Below, piece by piece: positions 1-9,204 of a stretch of DNA of 64,000 nt. How positions within the stretch are numbered: the stretch's first letter is position 1; the number at the start of each line of letters is the position of its first letter. Position numbers and translations under genes: made by a program. The DNA is from Anastrepha obliqua (Eukaryota; Arthropoda; Insecta; Diptera; Tephritidae). Where the stretch lies: positions 79,709,601 to 79,773,600 of the forward strand of contig NC_072894.1 of assembly GCF_027943255.1 (NCBI RefSeq), read 5' to 3'. The notes beneath the pieces are model-generated. The model saw nothing but the letters and a program-made list of their open reading frames with translations, did not search any database and had not been told where the DNA came from.

Positions 1-440
1 ACCACGTGGGTATCACGGGTAACAAGATCTCTGACTGTTTAGAGGCCAACTCTCTTGACCCGGAGCCCGTTCTGCCACTCCCTTCTGCAGCCACAAGCGA
101 GCTAGGCAGCCTGAGCGAGGCTGCACATGGACAAAGCTGATGTTACCTGTCATGTCCGACCGACTGTCGTAGTTACTTCTGTTACCAAGCAGGGGGGACT
201 GTAGGACGCTAGTTGGGCTTATGACGGGCCACTTTCTATGAGCAAAGCACATGGAAAAGGTGGGCATCTCAGACTGTGCACTCTGCCCAGCATTTGGAGA
301 GGAGGATGAGACGGCGGACCACTTTCTGTGCTTTAGTCTTTGGCACTGATGTGGTAAGAAGCGACCACCTTGGCTTCGTGACATCACAAGATCTACTCAG
401 ATTTCTTCGGAGGTCTAATAGATTTAAAGGAAATTAAAAT
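1..440 (+). pseudogene. 3' end of an RNase H-bearing LINE (remnant)
   Basis: This is the C-terminal end of a non-LTR retrotransposon ORF2, cut by the window edge. A plus-strand frame reads LMTGHFL, then an in-frame stop, then a Cys/His cluster, CALCPAFGEEDETADHFLC, at about 283-340. The order 'TGH..L, then CxxC, acidic run, HxLxxC' is typical of the end of ORF2 in RNase H-bearing LINEs. A frame leading to a DLLRFLRRSNRF-like end follows, where related copies have DFLRFVKSSGWF. The stop and frame changes show it is dead. The family recurs at 13710, 16085, 19535, 53540, 58076 and 62878. The exact clade (I, LOA or similar) cannot be fixed from this piece. Confidence 0.6.
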
Positions 441-1056
441 AAGGAACCCGAGTGCAGTACAATGTGTCTGAGTGCTGTACTGACTAGCAAGTCAGTGTCC
501 CGACAAAAAGAAAAGCAAAAAAAGAAAACTGGTCTCTACACTCATGCGCCATTGCGTGTCATTTTAAGGTTGACCAAGAAAACTTCGATCCAGCATATCT
601 AAAAGCTACCAATAAAATATTCAATGCGTTTACTAGAAAGTATATTTTAGGGGATATTTCCTCTTTAATCCGGAAATCAAAGTCACTTTTTAAATAAGTT
701 CAAATATTTGCTAAAGCTCCGCTATGAATTATAAAGTAAACACAGACAATACAAAATAAGTTAAGTTTGTAAAACATGCAAAAAAAAAAATATAAAAAAA
801 TATAAAAAACTTTAAAATCGAAGATAGACGTGCGCTTTGTTTTTGCTTCCGTCTACCAGAGTCCATTGCCGGCGCCCTGTTATATTGGAAAAACGTTTGA
901 TTTTATTTATTTAATAACTAAAATTATGAACTTACCCCTTAAACTACAGTAATGAAAACTTTGACTTACCTAGAAAGAAAAGAAAAAAATATATTAAAAA
1001 ATTACTACCATCTTTAGGAGTGTAAAAAAAGTAAGTGATACACATATGTACATACA
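441..1056. other. AT-rich gap, nothing recognised
   Basis: AT-rich DNA with A-runs (781-800) and no coding frame or terminal repeat that I recognise. The last four bases (1053-1056, TACA) are the left copy of the errantivirus target duplication. Confidence 0.5.
1053..1056. repeat. Target-site duplication TACA, left copy
   Basis: TACA directly precedes the LTR that starts at 1057. The same TACA follows the other LTR at 8142-8145. A 4-bp alternating pyrimidine-purine duplication is usual for errantivirus integrases, so this supports a simple insertion with both ends preserved. Confidence 0.85.
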
Positions 1057-1294
1057 AGTTATTTCGTTTATTAATTTGTTTCTTAAAAAAAACACATTAT
1101 TAATTTAGTGCGTCTGCCGGTTACAACGGTCCGTCTAGCACCGCCCTTCATCTGTTATCAAAAATCATAATTATAGCATAAGGTCACGTTGCATTCAAGA
1201 AAGGAATGCAGTCACGTTGTGGGAACGAAAATTTGGCTGGTTGCTACGTTAGCAAAAATTCGTTGGAGCGCAAATGATATCTGATATCTTAACT
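1057..1294 (-). repeat. 3' LTR of the errantivirus
   Basis: 238 bp, matching 7904-8141 except for T at 1264 versus G at 8111. Read on the element strand it starts AGTTAAG and ends AATAACT, giving AGTTA/TAACT terminal inverted repeats. An AATAAA lies very near the end (plus-strand 1067-1072) and would be the obvious polyadenylation signal, although only about 10 bases of LTR remain after it. A GATATCAGATATC imperfect palindrome lies near the other end. Confidence 0.95.
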
Positions 1295-1303
1295 CCTCCC
1301 CCC
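1295..1303 (-). other. Polypurine tract
   Basis: On the element strand the sequence is GGGGGGAGG immediately before the 3' LTR (AGTTAAG). A purine run touching the LTR is where the plus-strand primer is left by RNase H during reverse transcription. Confidence 0.85.
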
Positions 1304-1325
1304 GTAAGATCAATCGTCCCGATTG

Positions 1326-2864
1326 TTAGTAGACCGGTAAATCATTAATGCTGCGGAATCCGCATTTAGTCTTGTGACAAGAGGGTTCATCAGGATTCAA
1401 TGCCTTCGGCTCTGATCCTTCGTTAACTATATTTGTTATTTCAACTTTTGACTTTGGTTTGGTCCTCAACTTGTAGAACATTGCGGACACACAGGAAAGT
1501 AATATTACTGACATGATCAAATTAAATGACAGTGTTAAATTTTCTTTAGTGGATATTGAGTTTATTTCTTCTATATTATTTAAGTGAAGTTCTTTCATCA
1601 TCCCCAAAGAGAGGACTTCTTCAATATTAGATTTATTTGCTGTCAATTGCAATACGGCTGGGAGTGGTTTCAAAGATGAAATTTCTCTTGAAATGTAAGT
1701 TCTGTTATCTATTGTTACGGTTTCGTTGTGAAATTGAAGTAGATACGTTCCCGAAAGTTGGTACGATTTATTCTTTGAAATTTCTACGAATCCTTCGAAT
1801 TGGTTCAAAAAGATCGTTCCTTGAAAAAGCTCTTGTACTGAAGGTACGTGTTGGTTGTTTATTATAGTGCAATTATGATTTTTGCTATTCAGAATCCGTT
1901 TCACACAATTAGAATTACTTACTTCTAGTAAATTATCCCTATTACAAATGGTCAGTTCATTAACTTTGTTACATTGTTTTTTGATCTCATATAGATCATT
2001 ATTGCATTTTAAAAAATATTCTGAATCAATTTTCAATATTGTATTATTTCGTTTTACAGGCTTAATTAACAATTTTGCACAAATTAATTGCTCTATTGCT
2101 GGCAAATTTATAATATATATTAACATGTTTTCATTCGTAGCTATTCTTATACTAGCGAAACCTAAGGCTTCTTCTAAATTATTATAGGGGAATTTTTCGA
2201 AATCGAGAAACGTTTTTGCTTCTCCCATTTCCTTTTCTGATAATAAAAAAGAATTAATAACTCCTACTTTAGCCCACTGTAGAGCGTATTCGATGTTGAC
2301 TATTTCGTCTTTAACAATTTTTATCTTATTGGCAATTGATTCCTCTATTGTTCTTCTAACTTCTTGAAGTGATTGTAATGTCTTCAGTATATGGTTAGTT
2401 CTGTTAGTTAGTAAATTAATTCTGTCGATGGTGTCCTTGTTAATTACTTTCTGTCGTTCGTTGTTATCTAATAAACCTTTAATTTTTTTGACAACCACAG
2501 TGTGATCTTCGTGATCAGGGGTGCCAGCTATCCATTTCCACGCTGTTCCAAGGATGTCAATTGAACGTTTCTTCCTTGGAGTAATCCTTTTTAGAGCATC
2601 TCTAAGCTGCTTTATGTCATATAAAAGAAAAGGCAATACGGTGCTGTTTCCCAGTATTTTTTCTTGAATTTCAAGTTCTATGTCGTCAATAGTCCTTTTG
2701 TACTCGGTCAACTCTAAAACATGAATAAGCTTAAAGTTTCCGTTTTGTAGTCGCGCTTGTTCGAGGTGAATTGAAATTAGTTGTGAATGTGAGTAGTCCA
2801 ATATTTGAACTTCCGAATTGCAGATATTAAGAATTGCAAGAAGTATTACAAAAACGTTCGTCAT
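1326..2864 (-). CDS. env: Errantivirus envelope glycoprotein (env)
   Basis: A 512-residue intact ORF for a class I-like fusion glycoprotein that would act in the secretory pathway and at the cell surface. It has a hydrophobic N-terminal signal (residues 1-17), a basic furin-type site RKKR at 97-100, then a segment containing AWKWIAGTPDHED, a feature of insect errantivirus Env proteins. Many N-x-S/T sites and cysteines follow in the ectodomain, then a membrane span at about 447-464 and a cytoplasmic tail of about 48 residues. It lies 27 bases downstream of pol. In this group env is made from a spliced subgenomic RNA, but I could not pick the splice sites. No break is visible. Whether it supports fusion is not shown. 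Confidence 0.92.
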   Translation of the reverse strand: MTNVFVILLAILNICNSEVQILDYSHSQLISIHLEQARLQNGNFKLIHVLELTEYKRTIDDIELEIQEKILGNSTVLPFLLYDIKQLRDALKRITPRKKRSIDILGTAWKWIAGTPDHEDHTVVVKKIKGLLDNNERQKVINKDTIDRINLLTNRTNHILKTLQSLQEVRRTIEESIANKIKIVKDEIVNIEYALQWAKVGVINSFLLSEKEMGEAKTFLDFEKFPYNNLEEALGFASIRIATNENMLIYIINLPAIEQLICAKLLIKPVKRNNTILKIDSEYFLKCNNDLYEIKKQCNKVNELTICNRDNLLEVSNSNCVKRILNSKNHNCTIINNQHVPSVQELFQGTIFLNQFEGFVEISKNKSYQLSGTYLLQFHNETVTIDNRTYISREISSLKPLPAVLQLTANKSNIEEVLSLGMMKELHLNNIEEINSISTKENLTLSFNLIMSVILLSCVSAMFYKLRTKPKSKVEITNIVNEGSEPKALNPDEPSCHKTKCGFRSINDLPVY

Positions 2865-2891
2865 TTCCTGTAGAGGAAGGAATGGTAAAAC

Positions 2892-5800
2892 CTATTTAAT
2901 ATTTTCCTTATGAATTATTCTGTCACGGAATTGTATTTTGACTTTGTTGCCTAAATCTTCTTTGACTTTTTGTTTCCTGTAACGTGGCAGTAGTTTATTC
3001 CTTTGTCCTATGATTTTTTCGTAAATAACATCTCCTGGCTGGTAAGTTTTTATATTGCTTGGACTATTTTTTAAAATCATTTGGTCTTGTGCTTTTTTCA
3101 AAATTTCAACTAAATTGTGTGGGGTCTTATTAAAGAAAATGTCTACGGGTTTATTTTGTGTAACTGAGTGAATTGTATGATTGTAGAGTGTAACTGCTCT
3201 GTAGAATGTTTCAACATTGTCTATTAGATGGATTTCTTCTTTTAGACATCTAGCTATTTCTGTTAAGGTTGAGTGGGCTCTTTCAATTTGGCCATTTGTG
3301 TTACTATGTCGTGGAGTACAATAATATAATTCAATCCGTAATCTTTGCATTAGTGATTTAAATTGGGCACTCAAAAATCCTGGCTCGTTATCAAGTGTTA
3401 TTTTCTTGGCATTCGGAAAACTTTGTAACACATCTAAAACCTTTTCTCCTAAATTTGTTTTTTCTTCTATATTTTTAATGACCATGAATTTTGAATAGGA
3501 ATCTATGCAGGTTATAAATTTTAGGTTTTCCGCGAAAAAAATATCTATGTTTAAGTACTCCCCCTCCTTCTTTGGAATTGGCGCCTCTCCAATTGGAACT
3601 CTCTGTGGGTGACGATTATATTTGTTCTTATTACAAATATCGCATTGTTTAATGTATTCTTTAAAGTAGTTTAGCATCTTTGGCCAATAATATTGTTTGT
3701 AAATTTGTTTATGATTTTCTTTGGAATTTCGATGAGCTCGACAATGGGTATATTGTACTATGTCCTGTCGATCGTCCTCATTTGTTATGTCCAAAGGAAA
3801 TATTCTGGTGTAAAAAAATTTATTTGTGAAAACTCCTTTAACAGTTTCTCTGAAATCGTAAAGATCTTCTGGCGTACAGTGCAAGGCGGTAACCAGGTTT
3901 GGTTGAACAAATTCTAAAAGTATTGTTTTTAGGTTTTCTCTGGTGTCGAATTCAATGATATGTCTTGTCCTTCCAAATGTCACTATCATTTCATGAATTG
4001 TAAAATTGGATTTGCTCAAAAGTATTTGTTGCTTGAATTCATTTAAAGGTTTGGATGTTTCAGGGATATTAGAAACATCACTGGATTCAGTGGAATGTTG
4101 GGTACTGCGTATTGAGTCTTCATCGGAAATGTTGTTTAGGCACAGGCGCGAAAAAGCATCAGCAACAACATTGCTTGCGCCTGGTTTGTAAACCATTTTT
4201 GGTGAAAATTCTTCAATAAATGAGCGCCATCGTTTAATTTTCGCATTTGGATTTTTTGTGGAGATTGCACCTGTTAATGGTTGGTGATCTGTATGAATTT
4301 CAAGATTAGTTGTACCGTAAAGGTAGTTAGTTAACGTCCTTAGAGCCCAGACTATCGCAAAAAGTTCCCTTTCGTTTGTTGCGTACTTTCGTTCTGTTTC
4401 ATTTAATGTTTTTGATATAAATGTTATTGGCTTACCCTCTTGACTGAGAACAGCTCCTATTGCGGCTGCCGAAGCATCAGTCGTTAATGTGAATTTCTTA
4501 TTAAAGTCAGGTTGGGTCAGTTCTACCTGTTCGGACAATAAACTTTTTAATTTATTAAAGGCAAGGATACCTTCTTCGTCAAGACGTATTTCAATTTTTT
4601 TGGACATATATTGCGATACTTTGCCATTATCGCCTGCCAAATATTTCGTCAACGGTTTGGCTATATTTGCGTAGTTTTTAATAAATTTGCGATAATATCC
4701 TACAACTCCTAGAAAACTCCTTAGTTGTCTTAAAGTTTGAGGTAAGGGATAATTCTGTATTGCTTCTATTTTTTTTGGGTCGGTTTTAATTACCTTATGA
4801 CCTACAACGTAACCTAGAAAGTCGATTTCTTTGGCATAAAATTTTGATTTTTCTAAAGAAATTTTCATGTTAGCTTCTTTGAGCGTATTAATTATAATTT
4901 CAAGATGGTTGAAATGATCTTCCAAAGTTCCTGAGTATACGATGATGTCATCAATGTAGACATGACATATCTTTCCTATATAGTCACGTAATATATTATC
5001 CATGGCTCTTTGGAAAATACTCGGCGCATTTTTAAGTCCGAATGGCATCCTGAGAAATTCGTATTTCCCGTTATTGACGGAAAATGCTGTCTTTTCAATA
5101 TCTTTCTCACTCATGAGAATCTGATGGAATCCAGATTCGAGGTCAATTGTTGAGAAGTATTTGGCTGTGCCAAGGTTTGATAAAATAACGTTACAGTCCG
5201 GAATAGGGTATTTATCGGGTATTGTTTGTTCATTTAATTTTTTATAATCAATGACCATACGTAATTTTTGCGAGCCATCGTCATTAGTTCCCTTTTTTGG
5301 AACTACCCATATGGGTGAATTAAAAGGGCTTTTACTAGGACGAATTATCTCGTCCTGCAATAACTTTTTGATCTCATTGTTAATAAAACTATTTGCAGAA
5401 AGCGGGTAGGGATACTGCTTGCTCCATATTGGCGCTTCAGCAATTGTGCGAATTTCCGCTTTAAGGTCCGTCCTAAACGGTAAGTTTAAATTTATATTTG
5501 AATGTAGTTCTTCTACATTCTTAACTACATTTGTTTTTAATAATTTCAAGGTTTCTTCACTTTCACTGGTAAAATTAATTTGTTCATTTTCCATATTACT
5601 CAAAAAGTTTTCGCTATTTTCATTTTCATGCTTCAAATTCTCTGATTCAAAGTCTACAAATTTTTCAACGTGTTTTCCACACGTCAGAGTACCTTCCTTA
5701 AAATTCAACTTTACATCTGCTTTCCTCATAAAATTATACCCTAAGAGTATGTCTGCATCAAGATTCGGAACTTCATAAAATCTTTCTTTTATCCCAAAGA

Positions 5801-5966
5801 TAGATGCTTCATAATAAAAGTTAATGATGGTGAAACCGTTGATGGTTTTTACCCTCTTCTTAATAACTAACTTCTTTCTGTTTGTAAGGACTCCAGGGCT
5901 ACAATAGCAGCTAGTAGCGCCACTATCGATTAGAATCCTACATTTTCTTCCTGATGAGGCTGTCAT
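2892..5966 (-). CDS. pol: Errantivirus Pol polyprotein (protease, reverse transcriptase, RNase H, integrase)
   Basis: A 1,024-residue ORF counted from its first Met. Aspartic protease: LIDSGATSC at 12-20. Reverse transcriptase at about 190-395: LPFG-type motif MPFGLKNAP at about 307-315 and the catalytic YIDD at 337-340. RNase H at about 490-605: TDASAAAIG and HTDHQPL. Integrase at about 730-900: HHCC zinc site (H741, H745, C775, C778) and a D808, D859, E895 triad with 35 residues between the last two, as in DD35E integrases. All catalytic residues are present and there is no stop. The ATG overlaps the gag stop as ATGA (5966-5963). The frame is also open upstream to the slippery heptamer at 5996-6002, so a Gag-Pol fusion by -1 frameshifting is more likely than independent initiation. 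Confidence 0.95.
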   Translation of the reverse strand: MTASSGRKCRILIDSGATSCYCSPGVLTNRKKLVIKKRVKTINGFTIINFYYEASIFGIKERFYEVPNLDADILLGYNFMRKADVKLNFKEGTLTCGKHVEKFVDFESENLKHENENSENFLSNMENEQINFTSESEETLKLLKTNVVKNVEELHSNINLNLPFRTDLKAEIRTIAEAPIWSKQYPYPLSANSFINNEIKKLLQDEIIRPSKSPFNSPIWVVPKKGTNDDGSQKLRMVIDYKKLNEQTIPDKYPIPDCNVILSNLGTAKYFSTIDLESGFHQILMSEKDIEKTAFSVNNGKYEFLRMPFGLKNAPSIFQRAMDNILRDYIGKICHVYIDDIIVYSGTLEDHFNHLEIIINTLKEANMKISLEKSKFYAKEIDFLGYVVGHKVIKTDPKKIEAIQNYPLPQTLRQLRSFLGVVGYYRKFIKNYANIAKPLTKYLAGDNGKVSQYMSKKIEIRLDEEGILAFNKLKSLLSEQVELTQPDFNKKFTLTTDASAAAIGAVLSQEGKPITFISKTLNETERKYATNERELFAIVWALRTLTNYLYGTTNLEIHTDHQPLTGAISTKNPNAKIKRWRSFIEEFSPKMVYKPGASNVVADAFSRLCLNNISDEDSIRSTQHSTESSDVSNIPETSKPLNEFKQQILLSKSNFTIHEMIVTFGRTRHIIEFDTRENLKTILLEFVQPNLVTALHCTPEDLYDFRETVKGVFTNKFFYTRIFPLDITNEDDRQDIVQYTHCRAHRNSKENHKQIYKQYYWPKMLNYFKEYIKQCDICNKNKYNRHPQRVPIGEAPIPKKEGEYLNIDIFFAENLKFITCIDSYSKFMVIKNIEEKTNLGEKVLDVLQSFPNAKKITLDNEPGFLSAQFKSLMQRLRIELYYCTPRHSNTNGQIERAHSTLTEIARCLKEEIHLIDNVETFYRAVTLYNHTIHSVTQNKPVDIFFNKTPHNLVEILKKAQDQMILKNSPSNIKTYQPGDVIYEKIIGQRNKLLPRYRKQKVKEDLGNKVKIQFRDRIIHKENIK

Positions 5967-7084
5967 CCAAATGTAGGGCAGCTCGATCCTTCTTCTAAAA
6001 AAACGTCTTCATTCAGATTATTTATTCTTTGGGCTTTAACCTGAGGTTGATAGCTTAATTGTTTACTACCTGGAAATTGGCGTTTTATGCCTTGTTGAAA
6101 ATTGTTAAAATTTGGCCTATTGTTGCTTGTAAATGGTTGTCGATAGTTTCCGTTCGAGAATGTTTGATGGTGTGCGAATGGCCGGAAATTACTTCGGAAT
6201 CCATTATTTTGGGGAGGTTTCTGAATTATGTTGGCAGAACTTCCTAATTCCATTAGCTCAGGTTTTGCTTCAATGTGTAACGGTTGGTTATTTCGTATTC
6301 TTGGGAAATTATTTTGGGGAGATCTTAAGTGATTTTGATTTCTATTCAAATTATTTCTGTTGAATTGGAACGCGAAATTTGCTCTTACATTATTTGCATC
6401 TAACTCCTGTGCCTTAGCTAGTGCGTTCGGCAAATCGCTTGGGGATAGTGAAAAAATAATATTTGCAAGTGGTGGATTCAGTCCAGTAATAAAAACTCTA
6501 AGCGCATATTGCCTGTTCTTTTTATTCAGCTCATTTGTGAGCTCTGACCGTGACCCGTGAGTCATAATTGTTTTATTAATAAGTGAAGTCAGTTTTTTAT
6601 TGACTTCATTGTAATAATCGATTATGGAAAGCGACCCCTGCCTCATTACACTTAATTCCTGTTCTATTATATGCAATGGTCTTTTGTCCGCATAGGCAAA
6701 GTCCAATCTGCTGAGGATAGCGTCAAAGTTAAGGACTGTCCCATGGTTAGTCAGCATGTCATTAGCGTCTGCTATAATCTTATTCCTCAAGATTGTTAAT
6801 GCGGCGTAATATTTCCGACTTCCTTTATTATATAATAGCATACTGCTGTTAGCAGCTTCGCGCCAACTGACATAGGAATTTTTTCCATCAAATATAGGTA
6901 GTGATTTAATCACATCTAACGTCTCGTCACATCTAATCGAATCGTCAATTGATTGTGTTTGATATTCGCAAACAGTGTTTATGCTGGTCAACTTCTCCAG
7001 TTCCCTAGTTAGCTCGTCTATCTTATTTTGCAAGGGACCTAACTGGCTTTCTATTAGCCTACCTATGACTTCATGAGTAGCCAT
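5963..7084 (-). CDS. gag: Errantivirus Gag
   Basis: A 373-residue structural protein for capsid assembly and RNA packaging. The N-terminus (residues 1-40) is predicted helical or coiled-coil (leucines and charged residues). A central capsid-like region follows, and the C-terminal third is rich in Asn, Arg, Gln, Phe and Pro. There is no CCHC zinc knuckle, which is common in insect errantivirus Gags, where basic Asn/Arg-rich tails are thought to bind RNA. The ATG at 7084 is the first Met of the long frame. The stop TGA (5965-5963) overlaps the pol ATG. The slippery site lies at codons 361-363. Confidence 0.9.
   Translation of the reverse strand: MATHEVIGRLIESQLGPLQNKIDELTRELEKLTSINTVCEYQTQSIDDSIRCDETLDVIKSLPIFDGKNSYVSWREAANSSMLLYNKGSRKYYAALTILRNKIIADANDMLTNHGTVLNFDAILSRLDFAYADKRPLHIIEQELSVMRQGSLSIIDYYNEVNKKLTSLINKTIMTHGSRSELTNELNKKNRQYALRVFITGLNPPLANIIFSLSPSDLPNALAKAQELDANNVRANFAFQFNRNNLNRNQNHLRSPQNNFPRIRNNQPLHIEAKPELMELGSSANIIQKPPQNNGFRSNFRPFAHHQTFSNGNYRQPFTSNNRPNFNNFQQGIKRQFPGSKQLSYQPQVKAQRINNLNEDVFLEEGSSCPTFG
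5996..6002 (-). promoter_or_regulatory. Programmed -1 frameshift site (T TTT TTA) for Gag-Pol
   Basis: On the element strand the gag frame reads GTT TTT TTA, so T TTT TTA is in the canonical X XXY YYZ phase. A -1 slip makes the next codon start at A5996, which is exactly the pol frame (5996-5966 is ten codons), and that frame is open through to the pol ATG and beyond. It lies 31 bases before the gag stop. I did not identify a downstream pseudoknot with certainty. Confidence 0.75.
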
Positions 7085-7886
7085 TCTTCCTTTGATTAAA
7101 AGTTAAACTTCGTCTGGTGGCAAATCTAATTTTTCTTCTAATAAATAGTGAACTTACTTAAATAGTCTTATACTTATTTTCTCCAGGCTCCTGCGATGTT
7201 CGTCCCGTCTATTTCACTCGTTGCTAGTGTCTTGGCCACACTAGGTCATCTATTTTCTCCAGGCTCCTGCGATGTCTATTTCACTCGTTGCTAGTGTCTT
7301 GGCCACACTAGGTCATCCTTCTATGGCTTTTCAGTTGGCTTTCACTGACACACAGTGCAATTTTTTGTTAATTTCTGTTTCTGTGTTGTTTTTTGTTTTG
7401 AAATTTGTTTTTGTTGATTTGATTTTTTGTATTTGGAATTACTTCCCTTAATAGTTTGCACCAGTTTTTTGTTTTTTTTGGTTTGCCAAAAATCGTTCAC
7501 AGTTTTACAGTTTCCCAATGCCGAAAACTAATTCACATATTCTATTGATGATTCCCTGTTTTCGATTGGCCTTTCAAGCGTAAATATCTGGGTTGCAAGA
7601 TTTGAAGGACTTTTTAAACTCCACTTCAAACAAATTACACAAATAATATTGAATATGTTAAAATCCGTTTTGGCGTGGCGCGATAAGTTGGCACACACAC
7701 ACACACTTTGAATCTTTCACTTTTAATTTTTCTTAAGTCGCGCTGAGATTTATTATTCTCAGCCAAAGTAATATTATTTTTTATATTTTTTTATTATTTT
7801 TTCTCCACTATTAGGATACTTATTCCTTTTTTTTGGCGTCTCTACCGAATCCTTACTTTTTGTTTTCAGGATATTACACGGTAGGG
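7085..7886 (-). other. Errantivirus 5' untranslated leader
   Basis: About 800 bp between the primer-binding site and gag, without a long ORF. It holds a tandem duplication (7175-7317) and a short CA repeat (7692-7706). Long leaders with internal repeats are common in errantiviruses and can carry promoter, packaging or insulator sequences. None of these functions is demonstrable here. Confidence 0.7.
7175..7317. repeat. Tandem duplication in the errantivirus leader
   Basis: Two direct copies, 7175-7250 (76 bp) and 7251-7317 (67 bp). They share the run from CTCCAGGCTCCTGCGATG to CTAGGTCATC and differ by a 9-base insertion (TTCGTCCCG) in the first. The rest appears identical, so the duplication is recent. 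Confidence 0.9.
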
Positions 7887-7904
7887 ATCCCGGTTGAGCC
7901 CCCA
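7887..7904 (-). other. Primer-binding site, tRNA-Pro-like
   Basis: The plus strand reads ATCCCGGTTGAGCCCCCA, directly abutting the 5' LTR. Its complement is an 18-base primer-binding site starting TGG, whose T is the last LTR base. A 3' end with discriminator C before CCA and a GAGCC acceptor strand fits eukaryotic tRNA-Pro. The tRNA assignment is from recalled tRNA features and was not searched. Confidence 0.65.
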
Positions 7905-8141
7905 GTTATTTCGTTTATTAATTTGTTTCTTAAAAAAAACACATTATTAATTTAGTGCGTCTGCCGGTTACAACGGTCCGTCTAGCACCGCCCTTCATCT
8001 GTTATCAAAAATCATAATTATAGCATAAGGTCACGTTGCATTCAAGAAAGGAATGCAGTCACGTTGTGGGAACGAAAATTTGGCTGGTTGCTACGTTAGC
8101 AAAAATTCGTGGGAGCGCAAATGATATCTGATATCTTAACT
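7904..8141 (-). repeat. 5' LTR of the errantivirus
   Basis: 238 bp, same sequence as 1057-1294 but for one base. It contains the promoter for the genomic RNA in this orientation. I see no canonical TATA box at a convincing position. It is followed at 8142-8145 by the right copy of the TACA duplication. Confidence 0.95.
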
Positions 8142-9204
8142 TACATACCATTCTAAAATTCATCTGTGTATATCTTAAGACTGATATCCTCTTTTACATA
8201 GTCCACTTTGCAAACTAAATATCTTTTTCCTCTTGATAAGCAGAAAAACAGGCTACAAAGTAGAATTTATTGAAGCGTAACAATTACCAGATGCCAGAAA
8301 ATATCATTTCCAAAAGCTAAATGTCGAAGTGTCTGAAGTGACAGCTTTGCTGGTAATGCAATAAATTTTGTCGCAAGAAAAATCAAAAGAACACTAGCCG
8401 GAAAAACTGGCTATCTGAAATACATGCGTGCATACATATATACATACAAACGGGCTCTTGGGTTCCTTTTACTACTAGTTATCGCATGTTTATTTTATTT
8501 TTTTGTACTTTTTGTTTTTCCAGACTTGCAACACCACAAAATCATTGAGGCGTCAAAAGCAAAATATTGCAAAATCTTCTCTTTATGAGCTGCCGACAAT
8601 GTTGAAAAGAAGCGATAGTTAAGCACAGATGCATTGTTGCGGCAACGCAATGGAAGCAAGTATTAAATTTCAGCGTTGACCTGCAACACGTGCCGCATTC
8701 AAGCTGTGCAGCAATCAGACCAATGAAGCGAAATTTAAAAAAAAAATTTAATTATTGAATTGCATCAGGGGTCGGCAACCTTTTAAAATAAAGTCAACGG
8801 CATTGTTGCTGGAACCAAAACGCGCAGGCTCTAACTGTTTGTATGGTGATGACTAAAGATATGTACGTAATTTGTCATCAGCATTATCCTGTTTTTGATT
8901 TTTTGGTCTTTCTCAAAATTATAATCTAGCAACGAGAAGCAATCGCGCTGACTGATTGCTCGATGCCAGAATCTCCTCCTTCTCATGCTTTACCAGGTGA
9001 ACCATTCGCCTCGCTTTTTTAACCAACTTAGAGACGACCTAACTAAGTGTGATTGCTGAAGTCGGTAACAAAGAGCTCGGAAAAGAAGTCTGAAAATCGA
9101 TCTAACGGAACTGTATGAAAGTCTGCAACAAAAACTAACTTTTTGGTTGAAAAGTTTCCATTAGTGTGTGTGTATTTTTCTAACCATAACTTATGTTGAT
9201 AAGG
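8142..9204. other. Gap with a possible hAT terminus
   Basis: Non-coding, AT-rich. The sequence CAGGGGTCGGCAACCTTTT at 8766-8784 resembles the terminal inverted repeat of many hAT transposons, but I did not find an inverted partner nearby. Nothing else recognised. Confidence 0.3.

Larger units (their letters stand above)
1057..8141 (-). mobile_element. Complete errantivirus (gypsy-superfamily LTR retrotransposon with env)
   Basis: A 7,085-bp provirus-like element on the minus strand, in the order 5' LTR (7904-8141), primer-binding site (7887-7904), leader with a tandem repeat, gag, pol, env, polypurine tract (1295-1303) and 3' LTR (1057-1294). All three ORFs are open from start to stop. The LTRs differ at one position in 238 and the target duplication is exact. 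The pol sequence and the furin-type Env resemble the 17.6/297/ZAM group of insect errantiviruses. In insects such elements are vertically inherited genome residents, and some env-bearing ones (gypsy) have been reported to be infectious. The sequence suggests a recent and possibly mobile copy, but shows nothing about expression. Confidence 0.95.

Noticed and set aside
5419..5778. A 119-codon plus-strand ORF and other plus-strand frames across 1637-6560
   Set aside because: They lie opposite the intact errantivirus pol, env and gag, have no motif, and are antisense shadows.
7175..7317. A gypsy-type Su(Hw) insulator in the errantivirus leader
   Set aside because: I did not see the TGCATA-containing binding-site core repeated there, so the function cannot be supported.
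8766..8784. A full hAT transposon starting at CAGGGGTCGGCAACC
   Set aside because: No inverted partner or 8-bp duplication was found; noted only as a possible terminus.
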